This document shows, piece by piece, positions 34,994-44,249 of a stretch of DNA of 64,000 nucleotides. The number at the start of each line of letters is the position of its first letter. Position 1 is the first letter of the stretch. The position numbers and the translations under genes are program-made. The notes beneath the pieces are model-generated. The model saw only the letters and a program-made list of their open reading frames with translations, was not told where the DNA came from and ran no database searches. Source of the DNA: GH45 sp046704385 (GTDB lineage: Bacteria; Bacteroidota; Bacteroidia; Bacteroidales; SZUA-534); NCBI GenBank assembly GCA_046704385.1, contig JBJKSB010000101.1:1-64000 (forward strand), in the 5' to 3' direction.

Positions 34994-36403
34994 TTACTTA
35001 AAAAACTTCTTCACCCACTTAAGTTTCTTTTCATTATAAGGACTATATCTTAACGGGAGGTCAACATTTGTGGATGTAGACAAAATGCTTTTCTGGTGCG
35101 TAAAAGTATCAAAACTATATTTTCCGTGATAATTTCCCATACCGCTGTTTCCAATACCTCCAAAGGGTAACTTTGGATTAACCAGATGAACCAGTGTGTT
35201 ATTCACTGAACCGCCTCCAAATTCCAGGTTTTTAATAATAAAACGGGTGAATTTTTTGTTGTCAGTAAAAATATAGCAGGCCAGGGGATAGCGGTTTCTC
35301 CGAACTAAGGCAATCAGCTCTGTCTCATACTCCCATTCAACTATGGGTAAAATGGGACCAAAAATTTCTTCGGTCATTAAAGGCGATTCCAGGTCAATTC
35401 CATCCATCAAGGTGGGTTCAATTGTTCTTTCATCAAGATTGTATTTTCCACCTTTAATTAAGTTTCCCTGTTCCAGGTACTTGATTAGTACCTCCATTCG
35501 CTTACTATTTACTATGTGGGCCAGGTTTTCTGATTGCAGTGGCACTGGCCCGTAAAACTGATCAATATATTTACTTGCCAGCTTTACAAATGCGTCTTTT
35601 TGTGATTTATGCACCAACACATAATCAGGACTTACACAGGTTTGTCCGGCATTGAAAAACTTACCAAAAACAATCCGTTTGGCTGCTTTATCAATATTTA
35701 CGATTTTATCTATTATACCAGGTGATTTACCTCCGAGTTCAAGGGTTACGGGTGAAAGATGGCTGGCTGCCATTTGCGCAACCTGAATCCCAACCTGTGG
35801 GCTACCCGTAAAAAATACATGATTCCATTTAAAGTTTTTAATCAAAGCACTTCCAACTGATCTCCCCGGGCCCTGAATCACACTGATGTAATTTGAAGGA
35901 AAAATTTCGTTAATAATTTTCTCAATAATATTTGCTACGGCGGGAGTCTCATTACTGGGCTTTAATACTGCACAATTGCCTGCCGCAAGGGCTCCAACCA
36001 ATGGTGAAAACAGCAACTGAAAAGGATAATTCCATGGCCCGATAATTAGCACAACTCCTTTGGGTTCTTTTATAATTTTACTTTTTGAAAGCTCCAGTAC
36101 AATAGGTGTACTCACCTTTTTAGTACGCATCCATTTTCGTAAATGCTTTATAGTAAAATCTATCTCTTCGTATAGAATTCCAACCTCACTGGTAAAAGCT
36201 TCAAATTTGGGTTTTCTGAAATCCGCATACAAAGCGTCTAAAATTTTATCCTCATATTTTTTAATCCCTTCTTTCAACTGAGTTAGCTGTTTTATCCTGT
36301 AACCATACGAACGCGTATTTCCATGGTCAAAAAAATCGCGTTTTTGCTCAAAAATAAGCTGTTCAATATTGGTTTCACTTATATCAGGATAATCACTTTT
36401 CAT
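34994..36403 (-). CDS. Aldehyde dehydrogenase, ALDH3-like
   Basis: NAD(P)-dependent oxidation of aldehydes to acids. Family features: IIGPWNYPFQLLFSPLVGAL, VLKPSNETPA, FFTGSPQVG (cofactor loop), general base Glu222 in LELGGKSPG, nucleophile Cys256 in NAGQTCVSPDY, and LPFGGIGNSGMGNYHGKYSF near the C-terminus. The short length (469) and PFGGIGNSGMG tail match class-3/fatty-aldehyde enzymes, including coniferyl and long-chain aldehyde dehydrogenases. The exact substrate is not predictable. It is a single gene, convergent with the small membrane protein gene. Confidence 0.9.
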   Translation of the reverse strand: MKSDYPDISETNIEQLIFEQKRDFFDHGNTRSYGYRIKQLTQLKEGIKKYEDKILDALYADFRKPKFEAFTSEVGILYEEIDFTIKHLRKWMRTKKVSTPIVLELSKSKIIKEPKGVVLIIGPWNYPFQLLFSPLVGALAAGNCAVLKPSNETPAVANIIEKIINEIFPSNYISVIQGPGRSVGSALIKNFKWNHVFFTGSPQVGIQVAQMAASHLSPVTLELGGKSPGIIDKIVNIDKAAKRIVFGKFFNAGQTCVSPDYVLVHKSQKDAFVKLASKYIDQFYGPVPLQSENLAHIVNSKRMEVLIKYLEQGNLIKGGKYNLDERTIEPTLMDGIDLESPLMTEEIFGPILPIVEWEYETELIALVRRNRYPLACYIFTDNKKFTRFIIKNLEFGGGSVNNTLVHLVNPKLPFGGIGNSGMGNYHGKYSFDTFTHQKSILSTSTNVDLPLRYSPYNEKKLKWVKKFFK

Positions 36404-36640
36404 AGCAGTAAAATTTGAATTTAAAGTTATCTATTATTTATGCTTAATCAGAAAATCTATATAGTGTTTCTATACCTTATAAATTTAATCACTTTTTCCA
36501 TTCCTTATTTATACTAAACTATTGTTTTTGATTTATATTATGCTAATTTGCGGTTTCAAAAAATTTCAAGAATAACTTTTTAAGGGTGGAAAGTTATTTG
36601 GGTTTAATATCCGGGTTTTAATATAATAAATTTGGTGCCG

Positions 36641-39600
36641 GTGATCAGGTTATTTACTATTTTATTCATTTCGCTTTTGCTTTTTGGACTGAAACCGGTT
36701 TTCAGTCAGTCGGTTGTTATTAATGAATTTTGTTCGTTAAACAGAGATTTAATTGATGAAGATAATGATACTCCCGATTGGTTTGAGTTATTAAATACAG
36801 GAATTGACAATATCGATTTAACTAACTATGCCATATCAGACGACTCCAGTGATATGCAAAAATGGATTTTCCCTGCTGTTAATTTGCCTCCGGGTCAGGC
36901 TTTATTGGTTTTTGCTTCAGGTAAAGATCGTAAAGAGATTATGTACTATCGGAATTTTGTAACGCAGGGTGACACTTTTTCATATGTTATTGGTAGTGCT
37001 GATGTTCCGTCTGACTGGAGAAATCCTGAATTTAATGATTCTGCCTGGGCTTTAGGACCATCTGGTTTCGGATATGGTGACAATGATGATTCAACCTTGA
37101 TACCTGAAGGAACCATTTCTGTTTTTGTGCGAAAAACCATTCAGATTACCAATGTGGATAAAATTCAGGAATTAATACTTCATATCGATTATGATGATGG
37201 TTTTGTAGCTTATCTGAATGGAACTGAGGTTGCCCGCGCCAATTTAGGCACACCCAATACCGATGTCCCGTACAATCAAACTGCCGATAATTATGTTGAA
37301 CCTCTGATGGTAAATGGTCAGCCTCCTGAGGCATTTGAAATAAGTAACTTTAAGGATATATTAAAAGAGGGGGCCAATGTATTGGCTATTCAAGTACATA
37401 ATAATACATCCACTTCAAGTGATATTACCCTGATTCCATTTTTATCAGCCGGATATAATTCACCTGTTGAAGGTAATCCTGTACCCGAAGTTCTTAAATT
37501 GGAGGATAAAGCACTGCATACCAATTTTAAATTAGCATCCGATGGTGAAAAAATATATTTGTCAGATAATAACGGAAACCTAATTGATCAGACTGACAGT
37601 GTTCCTTTACCGTTGGGAGTTTCGTACGGTCGAAAAGCAGATAGCCTAAGCTGTTGGGCTTATTATGCCGATCCTACGCCCGGAGTAATAAATTCTACAC
37701 ATGCATTCGATAGTTTGGGATCGGGCACTATTGCTTTTTCGCCCGTTGGAGGTATATTCGATACCATTCAACAGGTTTTATTAAGTGCCGGCGACAGTGC
37801 TAAAATTTATTTTACTACCGATGGTTCAGTGCCAACGGAAAGTTCTTATTTATACACTTCTCCAATTATAATTGACTCATCTACTGTAATCAGGGCCGCT
37901 GTTTTAAATTCTGATGTGTTGGCTCTGACACCTTCCGTTGAAACTTATATCATTGAAAAAAGAGATTTTACTTTACCCATTGTTTCGCTTTCAACCGATC
38001 CGTTTAATTTATTCGACTGGAATTATGGGATTTATGAACTTGGACCCAATGCAGAAACGGCTGATCCTAATTTCGGGGCAAATTTCTGGGAAGATTGGGA
38101 GCGACCCATATATATTGAGTATATGGATAAAGATGGGAAAAAGTTGTTTTCGGCTCCTGGCGGAGTAAAAATATTTGGTGCATGGAGCCGGGCTCATCCG
38201 CAAAAATCATTAGCATTGTTTGCACGAAGTACTTACGGGGTAAAATCATTTAAGTACCCGTTTTTTGCTGAACGCGATAATAAAAAATATAAATCCCTGG
38301 TTTTGCGCAATTCCGGTAACGATTGGAATTCAACTGTAATGCGCGATGGATTAATGACCGGTTTGGTAAATGACGGTGAATTGGACAGGCAGGCTTTTCA
38401 ACCTACTATTGTATATATAAACGGTGAATATTGGGGAATTCAGAATTTACGCGAAAAAGTGAATGAGGATTTTCTGGCTGATAATCACCCAGGCGTTGAT
38501 CCTGATAAGGTTGATCTCTTACAGATGGATGGTGAGGTACTTGCAGGTTCAGATGTGAATTACCGTCATATGATGTCATATATGCGCATGCATACTATGG
38601 CTACCGATGGGAACTATGATTCAGTCTGTACGATGATGGATGTAGTGGATTTTATGGAATATGAAATTGCTGAAATTTATTACGATAACACCGATTGGCC
38701 TGGTAATAATATTAAATACTGGCGTGAGCAAACCAATTATGGCAAATGGAGGTGGATTCTTTATGATACCGATTTTGGCTTTGGTATTTATGGTTCAGGA
38801 AATTACAATAATAACACACTCGATTTTGCTATGGAACCTAATGGACCGAGTTGGCCTAATCCTCCATGGTCGACTTTATTATTGCGAAATTTGGTCGAAA
38901 ACGAACATTTCAAGCACGATTTTATTAATCGCTTTGCCGACCGGATAAATTATGAATTTAATCCGGTAAAGGTTACTCATTTTATTGACAGCTTAAAAAA
39001 TAATATTCAAGCAGAGATTCCGTACCACATCGACCGGTGGCAGCACATCGGAAATTTTAGCGGCAATGTTAATGTGTTAAAGAATTTCGCTGCTAAAAGG
39101 CCGGACAAAATGCGCGGGTTTATTAATGACAGGTTTTCTTTGGGCGGAGTTGTACAAATTTCGTTGGATGTTTCTGATGAAACCCAGGGGAGTATCCGGA
39201 TAAACAGCCTGAGCCTGAATAAATTTCCATGGAAGGGGAAATATTTTAATAATAATCCGGTTACGGTGGTTGCCATCCCAAAACCAGGTTATGAATTTTC
39301 GCACTGGGAGGGATATGATTCAGATGCGCCTGATTTATGGTTGAATATTCCTGTCGGTGGGATAGCTTTGAAAGCTGTATTTAAGGAATCAACCCGGCAA
39401 TATAACTGTATTGTAATAAATGAAATTAATTATAAGTCGGCAACAGATTATGATTCTGGTGATTGGATTGAGCTTTACAATACTACCGGAGCCGACATCG
39501 ACCTTTCAAAATGGATACTAAAGGACAGTAATGACAGTAATCAATATGTTTTTGAACCGGGTGTGGTAATTTCGCATCGGGGATATTTAGTGGTTTGTCG

Positions 39601-40168
39601 CGATCTTGAAAAATTTCATGCTATTTATACCGGAGTGAAAAATGCCATCGGTGATTTGGGTTTTGGATTGAGTTCCAATAATGATATGGTTCGTTTATAT
39701 ACCAACAACGGAATGTTGATGGATTCGGTATCTTATTCGAGCGTAAGTCCCTGGCCTGAAATTAATGACGATCAAACTATTTCCCTTGTCACTCCACTTT
39801 GTGATAATACATTGCCAATTAGTTGGGAAGGTTCAACTGGCAGGGGAACGCCCGGTAAGAATAATGATTATTTTATAAGTGTTCCTGAGAAGAAAGTTGG
39901 AGAATTGTTGCTTGAGGCTTCTTGTTTTCCAAATCCTGCCGGAAATAATGCCACAGTTCGTTGGACCTGTAATAGGAATGAAATCGTTTCAATCAATGTA
40001 TATAACACTCAGGGGATAAAAGTAGTACAGGTATTTAATGGGAATTGCCCAACCGGAACCTTTGAAGAACCTGTTTTTAAAGGGGTAATTCAACCTGGTG
40101 GCATTTACTTTATTCAGGTCAGTTTTGGCAATGGATTAACAAAAACACTGAAACTTGTTAAATTATAA
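36641..40168 (+). CDS. Large secreted CotH-kinase/lamin-tail protein with type IX secretion signal
   Basis: Domains in order: signal peptide (IRLFTILFISLLLFGLKPVF cut before QSV), lamin-tail domain (VVINEFCSLNRD, DWFELLNTG), a region resembling a galactose-binding-like beta domain (WIFPAVNLPPGQ onward), a CHB_HEX_C-type beta domain (FSPVGGIFDTIQQV, YFTTDGSVPTESS), a CotH kinase domain (PIVSLSTDPFNLFDWNYGIY to RWILYDTDFGFG), a second lamin-tail domain near 920-1030 (CIVINEINYKSA), and a C-terminal type IX secretion domain (SCFPNPAGNNATVRW). No ATG is available; the GTG at 36641 best fits the signal peptide, though the frame opens at a TTG at 36632. Such proteins are surface-exposed; the CotH substrate here is unknown. 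Confidence 0.88.
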   Translation: MIRLFTILFISLLLFGLKPVFSQSVVINEFCSLNRDLIDEDNDTPDWFELLNTGIDNIDLTNYAISDDSSDMQKWIFPAVNLPPGQALLVFASGKDRKEIMYYRNFVTQGDTFSYVIGSADVPSDWRNPEFNDSAWALGPSGFGYGDNDDSTLIPEGTISVFVRKTIQITNVDKIQELILHIDYDDGFVAYLNGTEVARANLGTPNTDVPYNQTADNYVEPLMVNGQPPEAFEISNFKDILKEGANVLAIQVHNNTSTSSDITLIPFLSAGYNSPVEGNPVPEVLKLEDKALHTNFKLASDGEKIYLSDNNGNLIDQTDSVPLPLGVSYGRKADSLSCWAYYADPTPGVINSTHAFDSLGSGTIAFSPVGGIFDTIQQVLLSAGDSAKIYFTTDGSVPTESSYLYTSPIIIDSSTVIRAAVLNSDVLALTPSVETYIIEKRDFTLPIVSLSTDPFNLFDWNYGIYELGPNAETADPNFGANFWEDWERPIYIEYMDKDGKKLFSAPGGVKIFGAWSRAHPQKSLALFARSTYGVKSFKYPFFAERDNKKYKSLVLRNSGNDWNSTVMRDGLMTGLVNDGELDRQAFQPTIVYINGEYWGIQNLREKVNEDFLADNHPGVDPDKVDLLQMDGEVLAGSDVNYRHMMSYMRMHTMATDGNYDSVCTMMDVVDFMEYEIAEIYYDNTDWPGNNIKYWREQTNYGKWRWILYDTDFGFGIYGSGNYNNNTLDFAMEPNGPSWPNPPWSTLLLRNLVENEHFKHDFINRFADRINYEFNPVKVTHFIDSLKNNIQAEIPYHIDRWQHIGNFSGNVNVLKNFAAKRPDKMRGFINDRFSLGGVVQISLDVSDETQGSIRINSLSLNKFPWKGKYFNNNPVTVVAIPKPGYEFSHWEGYDSDAPDLWLNIPVGGIALKAVFKESTRQYNCIVINEINYKSATDYDSGDWIELYNTTGADIDLSKWILKDSNDSNQYVFEPGVVISHRGYLVVCRDLEKFHAIYTGVKNAIGDLGFGLSSNNDMVRLYTNNGMLMDSVSYSSVSPWPEINDDQTISLVTPLCDNTLPISWEGSTGRGTPGKNNDYFISVPEKKVGELLLEASCFPNPAGNNATVRWTCNRNEIVSINVYNTQGIKVVQVFNGNCPTGTFEEPVFKGVIQPGGIYFIQVSFGNGLTKTLKLVKL

Positions 40169-40195
40169 AATTGGCCTGTAATTTGTATTTGACAG

Positions 40196-40220
40196 AAAGC
40201 CCTTTTGGGCTTTTCTTTTT
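40196..40220 (+). terminator. Rho-independent terminator after the CotH gene
   Basis: Stem AAAGCCC (40196-40202), loop TTTT, GGGCTTT (40207-40213), then TCTTTTT. It lies 27 bp after the CotH stop codon and within the open frame that would extend the next gene to 40205. That is one reason to reject the extended start of that gene. Confidence 0.8.
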
Positions 40221-40264
40221 ATGATTTACTGCTTACATTTGGGCAAACTTTAAAAAATGGCATT

Positions 40265-40741
40265 TTGTTAAAAAAAGCTTTATTTATCTTTAGTGGATTG
40301 TTTTTAATCGGGTGGATGAGTGGTTGCGAAAAAGCAAAACCGGTTTGCCCCGATTCGCCAGCATATAATTTTATAGTTTCATTTTATCATGTTTACGATT
40401 CTACGGTAACCCGTCTAAAAGTTTATAATCCCGACATGGATGTGGATAGCCTCACTTTTAAAGAAGGTTTATCCCCAACGGTTGAAGTGCCGGTAAATAT
40501 AACTACAGATAGTACTGTTTTTTTTATTGATTTTATTGATGATACTTTAAATACAGTTACCACTGAATCGTTGGCTTTCACTTATGACAAGAATATTTAC
40601 CTGAATGAACAACAATGTGGTGTACTTATCGATTTTGAGCTTAAGAATATATATGCAAGTCATTCAATAATTGATTCCATTGCCTGGATAAATAAATATA
40701 TTAATAAGGATAATGAAGGTAATCTTGAAATATATTATTAG
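40265..40741 (+). CDS. DUF6452-like lipoprotein
   Basis: A predicted lipoprotein of 158 residues: starting at the TTG at 40265 gives LKKALFIFSGLFLIGWMSGC with an acylatable Cys, then EKAKPVCPDSPAYNFIVSFY. The open frame reaches back to 40205 but then runs through a terminator hairpin, so the internal TTG start is preferred. The beta-rich body (VYDSTVTRLKVYNPDMDVDS) fits DUF6452 of Bacteroidota. It overlaps the following DUF6048-like gene by 29 bp, a pairing known across the phylum. Function is unknown; the pair is likely associated with the outer membrane. Confidence 0.78.
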   Translation: MLKKALFIFSGLFLIGWMSGCEKAKPVCPDSPAYNFIVSFYHVYDSTVTRLKVYNPDMDVDSLTFKEGLSPTVEVPVNITTDSTVFFIDFIDDTLNTVTTESLAFTYDKNIYLNEQQCGVLIDFELKNIYASHSIIDSIAWINKYINKDNEGNLEIYY

Positions 40742-41405
40742 CATAATATTGATTGTGTTTGCGGTTAAAGGATTTGCGCAAAAAACAGCACCCAAAAAAT
40801 TGGAACGCCAGGTTTTTGTGAGGTTTGGGACAGATTTATCACGATTTATACCTCCTTTTATTAACGATTATGGACCCAAGGGGATGGGATTTTCAGTAGA
40901 TGGTGAAGTGAAATACAGGTTTTTTCCTACGCTGGAAGCCGGCTTTAGTTCTATCTCAGATGCTAAAGAATATTTCAATTACGAAATGAATGGAAACTAT
41001 TTTCGTCTGGGGCTGAATTATAATCTGACAAACTATAAGCAAAGGCTCGACCGGGACATTTTTTTCATAGGGGCTCGTATAGCAAATAGTAGCTTTTCGC
41101 ACCAGGTTAATAACATTAATATTACCAATGCCTGGGGGGGGTATGATACGAATATTCCGGCGGCCAAAATTAAAGCACAATGGGTTGAAGGATTAATTGG
41201 CCTGAGGGCCGAGATAGTAAGGAATTTTTATATGGGATTCAGTATCAGGGTTAAAAGTATGATTTCGCATACCGATTATAAAAACCTGACACCTTATTGG
41301 ATACCTGGTTTCGGAAAATCAGGCAATTTACTTAGCACTGGTGTCAGTTATTCGGTATTTTATGCCATCCCAATTAAAAACCCAAAACTCGATTTTGAGA
41401 AATAG
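40713..41405 (+). CDS. DUF6048-like outer-membrane protein
   Basis: A 230-residue protein with a signal peptide (MKVILKYIISIILIVFAVKG, cut before QKT) and alternating beta strands ending with a strand (YSVFYAIPIKNPKLDF), suggestive of a small beta-barrel of the DUF6048 family: VFVRFGTDLSRFIPPFI, VDGEVKYRFFPTLEAGFSSI, YFRLGLNYNLT. The start codon lies inside the 3' end of the DUF6452-like gene, so the two are coupled. The role is unknown. Confidence 0.8.
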   Translation: MKVILKYIISIILIVFAVKGFAQKTAPKKLERQVFVRFGTDLSRFIPPFINDYGPKGMGFSVDGEVKYRFFPTLEAGFSSISDAKEYFNYEMNGNYFRLGLNYNLTNYKQRLDRDIFFIGARIANSSFSHQVNNINITNAWGGYDTNIPAAKIKAQWVEGLIGLRAEIVRNFYMGFSIRVKSMISHTDYKNLTPYWIPGFGKSGNLLSTGVSYSVFYAIPIKNPKLDFEK

Positions 41406-41469
41406 TTGGGGCGAAAACGTTGACTGCTGTGTTTTAATCATACTGATACTCATTACTACTTAAATTAAC

Positions 41470-41507
41470 TTTTTGCTTTTAATTTATTACATTATGTAAT
41501 ATATTTG
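41470..41507 (+). promoter_or_regulatory. Promoter with overlapping operator-like palindrome, ADP-kinase gene
   Basis: TTTTTG (41470-41475) and a perfect TAnnTTTG word, TATATTTG (41500-41507), form a Bacteroidota promoter with a longish 24-bp spacer. Directly against the -7 word is the palindrome TTACATTATGTAA (41487-41499), six-base arms with a one-base centre, placed where a repressor would block polymerase. The start codon lies 44 bp downstream. Confidence 0.55.
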
Positions 41508-41551
41508 GCGCTTCGAATTTCAAACTTTCAAATAAGCTAACTTTTATACAG

Positions 41552-42985
41552 ATGACTATTTCGGAACTTAAGGATAACTGGTTTGGCCATTATCAGAGCG
41601 CTGCCGGGCAATTAAAAAAAATGTCGGAGGTTCAGGGATTAATAAGTGCATATAATGCAAATATTGATGCCGTTATTAAAATTTCGGGTAAGAAAATTGA
41701 GCAAATTCTTTCTGATCATTCTATTGCTCAATCCGGTTTATTGTCAAATGGAATAAAATCCATTAAATCTGTTGATGATGTTTTCAGGGGCATAATTAAA
41801 TGTTTTAAGAGTGGTATAGCCGAAGAATGGCTAATTGAAGGAGTAGATGTTTTTCACTGGCTGCATGATAATTTAGGTTATGATACGTTACAAATGGGAG
41901 GTCAGGGAGGAATTGTTGCCAATGCAATGGCTGTTTGTGGCGTAAATCCTGTTTATGTTCACACAGCATCATCTCCCGAAGACCAATCGAAGTTGTTTCT
42001 TGATTTACCCAATCTGTTGAATGTAAATCGTCATGGTGAGCTGCAACAGGCCAATACCATCGACCGTAATCAGGATATTCCATTAATTCACTGGATTATT
42101 GAATTTGATAAGGGTGATAAAATGTTGATTGATGATAATGAATTTATATGTCCAAAGTCGAACAGGTTCATTGCCACTTACGATCCCTTAAATTTCAAAT
42201 TGCATATTGACGAGGCTTTCGATAAAAAAATGTGCGATCCAGCCACAAAATTTGAGATAATTATCCTGTCAGGATATCAAATGCTCCAGGAAAGTTTACC
42301 TGGTGGCGAAACGGGTATGGAAAGGATTGATATCTCAAAAAAAATTGTCGAAGGGTGGCGTAAAAATAATCCTGATCATATTTTGCATTTTGAAATCGCC
42401 TCTACTCAGGATACTACAATTAGAAAATATTTAATCGATAAACTGGCCAAAGATGTTGATAGTGTTGGTTTTAATGAGCGTGAATTAATCGATATTCTTG
42501 AGGTTATTGGTGAAGAGGAACTAGCCGAAATTTGTGATAAGGATACACACAGCAGAAACTTGTTTGTGGGAATGTTAAAAATATTCAGGTATATTGATTG
42601 CCCGCGTATTCAATTGCATCTGTTTGGCCTGTATATAACTCTTCAGAAAAAAGGGTTCAGGGTTTCACCAATTCAAAACCGAAAAGGTATGCAACTTGCA
42701 GCCAATGTTGCTGCAACCAAAGCCGGAACGGGTTCAATAAATGACTACAACAATTTATTATGGTCAAAAGATCAAAAAGTTTCTGATATTGGGTTGACCG
42801 AGCTTGAAAACTTAGCAAAAACGGTGAACGAAATTTATGGTGAAAACAATCTTCTTAAGGACGGTATTTTTGAAAATGATGAACTCGAAATAATTGCTGT
42901 TCCTACTATAATTATTGATAATCCTATTACCCTGGTGGGTATGGGCGATACCATTTCATCGATTTCTTTGGTTGGTGCCAGGTAA
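41552..42985 (+). CDS. ADP-dependent phosphofructokinase/glucokinase family protein
   Basis: A ribokinase-fold sugar kinase of the ADP-PFK/ADP-GK family (PF04587), known mainly from glycolysis of Thermococcales and methanogens, where ADP replaces ATP as phosphoryl donor. Seen here: sugar-site YNANIDAV near residue 36, MGGQGGIVANAMAVCGVNPV, HFEIASTQD, and the C-terminal catalytic GMGDTISSISL with presumed base Asp466. Length 477 fits the family. Whether it phosphorylates fructose-6-P, glucose or another sugar, and truly uses ADP, cannot be read from sequence. It is transcribed alone from a well-formed promoter. Confidence 0.82.
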   Translation: MTISELKDNWFGHYQSAAGQLKKMSEVQGLISAYNANIDAVIKISGKKIEQILSDHSIAQSGLLSNGIKSIKSVDDVFRGIIKCFKSGIAEEWLIEGVDVFHWLHDNLGYDTLQMGGQGGIVANAMAVCGVNPVYVHTASSPEDQSKLFLDLPNLLNVNRHGELQQANTIDRNQDIPLIHWIIEFDKGDKMLIDDNEFICPKSNRFIATYDPLNFKLHIDEAFDKKMCDPATKFEIIILSGYQMLQESLPGGETGMERIDISKKIVEGWRKNNPDHILHFEIASTQDTTIRKYLIDKLAKDVDSVGFNERELIDILEVIGEEELAEICDKDTHSRNLFVGMLKIFRYIDCPRIQLHLFGLYITLQKKGFRVSPIQNRKGMQLAANVAATKAGTGSINDYNNLLWSKDQKVSDIGLTELENLAKTVNEIYGENNLLKDGIFENDELEIIAVPTIIIDNPITLVGMGDTISSISLVGAR

Positions 42986-43042
42986 ATTTAGTAAAAAGTA
43001 AACAGTAAGCGTTTTATATAAGTTTGACTTGGCTAATTTCAG

Positions 43043-43121
43043 GTCACGGCGTGAATTCTTAATTAATTGTACTGCAAGATATTAAGTTGTTGTATCTTTA
43101 ATAATAAATTCACACCGTGAC
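43043..43121. repeat. Inverted repeat between convergent genes
   Basis: A 15-bp pair with one mismatch: GTCACGGCGTGAATT (43043-43057) and AATTCACACCGTGAC (43107-43121), around a 49-bp centre. It lies between the convergent ADP-kinase and methyltransferase stops and may act as a bidirectional terminator. Confidence 0.6.
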
Positions 43122-43144
43122 TTTTAAGTCATTCGTTTTTTGTT

Positions 43145-44164
43145 TTATAGTGCTTTCAAAAAGGCTTTTATATTTTCAGTTTTCACTCCGGGGGGCATAC
43201 CACCACCACACGATGGCATTAACCTGGCCAGGTTTGGTGTCGATTTAATCATATCAGCGGTTGCTTTTTTTACATCACCGGGTGATCCGGCTGCCAACAC
43301 ATCACGAGGTGGAATATTTCCAAGTATGGTAATTTTATTTTCAGTAATTTCCTGCATTTCGGCCATGCTCATATCAAGACCCGGATTATAAAGATTTATA
43401 CCCATGGCAGGATAGTGTTTTATTGACATTGAACAGTCGGCATCATTATGGAAAAGTTTTACCTTGGCATCCACATCGTTTAACTCTTTAATGTATGGAA
43501 ACCCGAATTCCAGAAATTCCTCTTCGCCGACAAAACCAACAATATCATCAAGCATCATAATTCCTTCGATACTTGGAATGGCTTCGCGCTGTATCCGGTG
43601 CCAGTCTTTTAAAAAGTCGGAGATAATACGCATTAAATGATGAATTTTATCGGGCTCCATCATCATGGTAGTTAACAGTTCGGTTGTGCCCATTAAAAAC
43701 GACGCAATATTTAAAGGCCCGCGCGATACTGAAAATCGGATTTTATGTCCTGCATTTTCAATAGCAGTTTGGCTTTTAAGCAAACGGTTCAGCATAAAAG
43801 GCAATAAGCCGTCGGTTTCAGGATTCGGTTTTTTCAGATTCATAATATCGTCCGAGGAATGGATAACTTTTTCAGCAAACGGAAATTCATTTTTCCAGAA
43901 AATGGTTTTGGCACCAAAAGCTGAAGGTTCGGTACACATGCCGTATTCACTCCAAAATCCCGGAAGAAAAATTACATTGGGAAAAGTCTCGATAACCTTT
44001 AAATTAGCTTGTAACCATAATTCATCGCTGGTAAAATAATCTAATATGGTCATTCGGGCCCAGTTAGGTAACCAGGGCGAATCAATGATAAAACCGGGCT
44101 GAATATTTTCCCGTTTTTCTCCGTTTGCAATTGCAATTAAGTCTTGCCATTGTTTATCTGTCAT
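43145..44164 (-). CDS. UroD-type corrinoid methyltransferase (MtaA/MtbA-like)
   Basis: A zinc-dependent methyltransferase of the uroporphyrinogen-decarboxylase fold, related to MtaA/MtbA and to methyltransferase components of bacterial demethylation systems. A zinc site replaces the UroD active site: His239 and Cys244 (LFHNDADC), with Cys319 (PSCGGGMPPG). It lacks the HemE N-terminal arginine motif. Other features are SRGPLNIASFLMGTTELL, MMLDDIVGFVGEEEFLEFGF and ILGNIPPRDVLAAGSP. It is transcribed divergently from the homocysteine methyltransferase gene across an 85-bp gap. The methyl donor is unknown; coenzyme M is not expected in this phylum. Confidence 0.83.
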   Translation of the reverse strand: MTDKQWQDLIAIANGEKRENIQPGFIIDSPWLPNWARMTILDYFTSDELWLQANLKVIETFPNVIFLPGFWSEYGMCTEPSAFGAKTIFWKNEFPFAEKVIHSSDDIMNLKKPNPETDGLLPFMLNRLLKSQTAIENAGHKIRFSVSRGPLNIASFLMGTTELLTTMMMEPDKIHHLMRIISDFLKDWHRIQREAIPSIEGIMMLDDIVGFVGEEEFLEFGFPYIKELNDVDAKVKLFHNDADCSMSIKHYPAMGINLYNPGLDMSMAEMQEITENKITILGNIPPRDVLAAGSPGDVKKATADMIKSTPNLARLMPSCGGGMPPGVKTENIKAFLKAL

Positions 44165-44249
44165 AATCTATAATTTTTATGTATATTCATCGATCGAAAT
44201 AAAACAAAAGTGTTCGAAATTAAAAATAAACAAACAATATTTATTAACA

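Noticed and set aside
40205..40264. Upstream-extended start for the DUF6452-like gene
   Set aside because: The extension runs through a terminator hairpin, and the lipoprotein signal begins at the internal TTG at 40265.
43145..44164. Second uroporphyrinogen decarboxylase (hemE paralogue for heme synthesis)
   Set aside because: The HemE arginine motif is absent and a His239/Cys244/Cys319 zinc site is present, and the neighbours are corrinoid proteins. It is a methyltransferase-type member.
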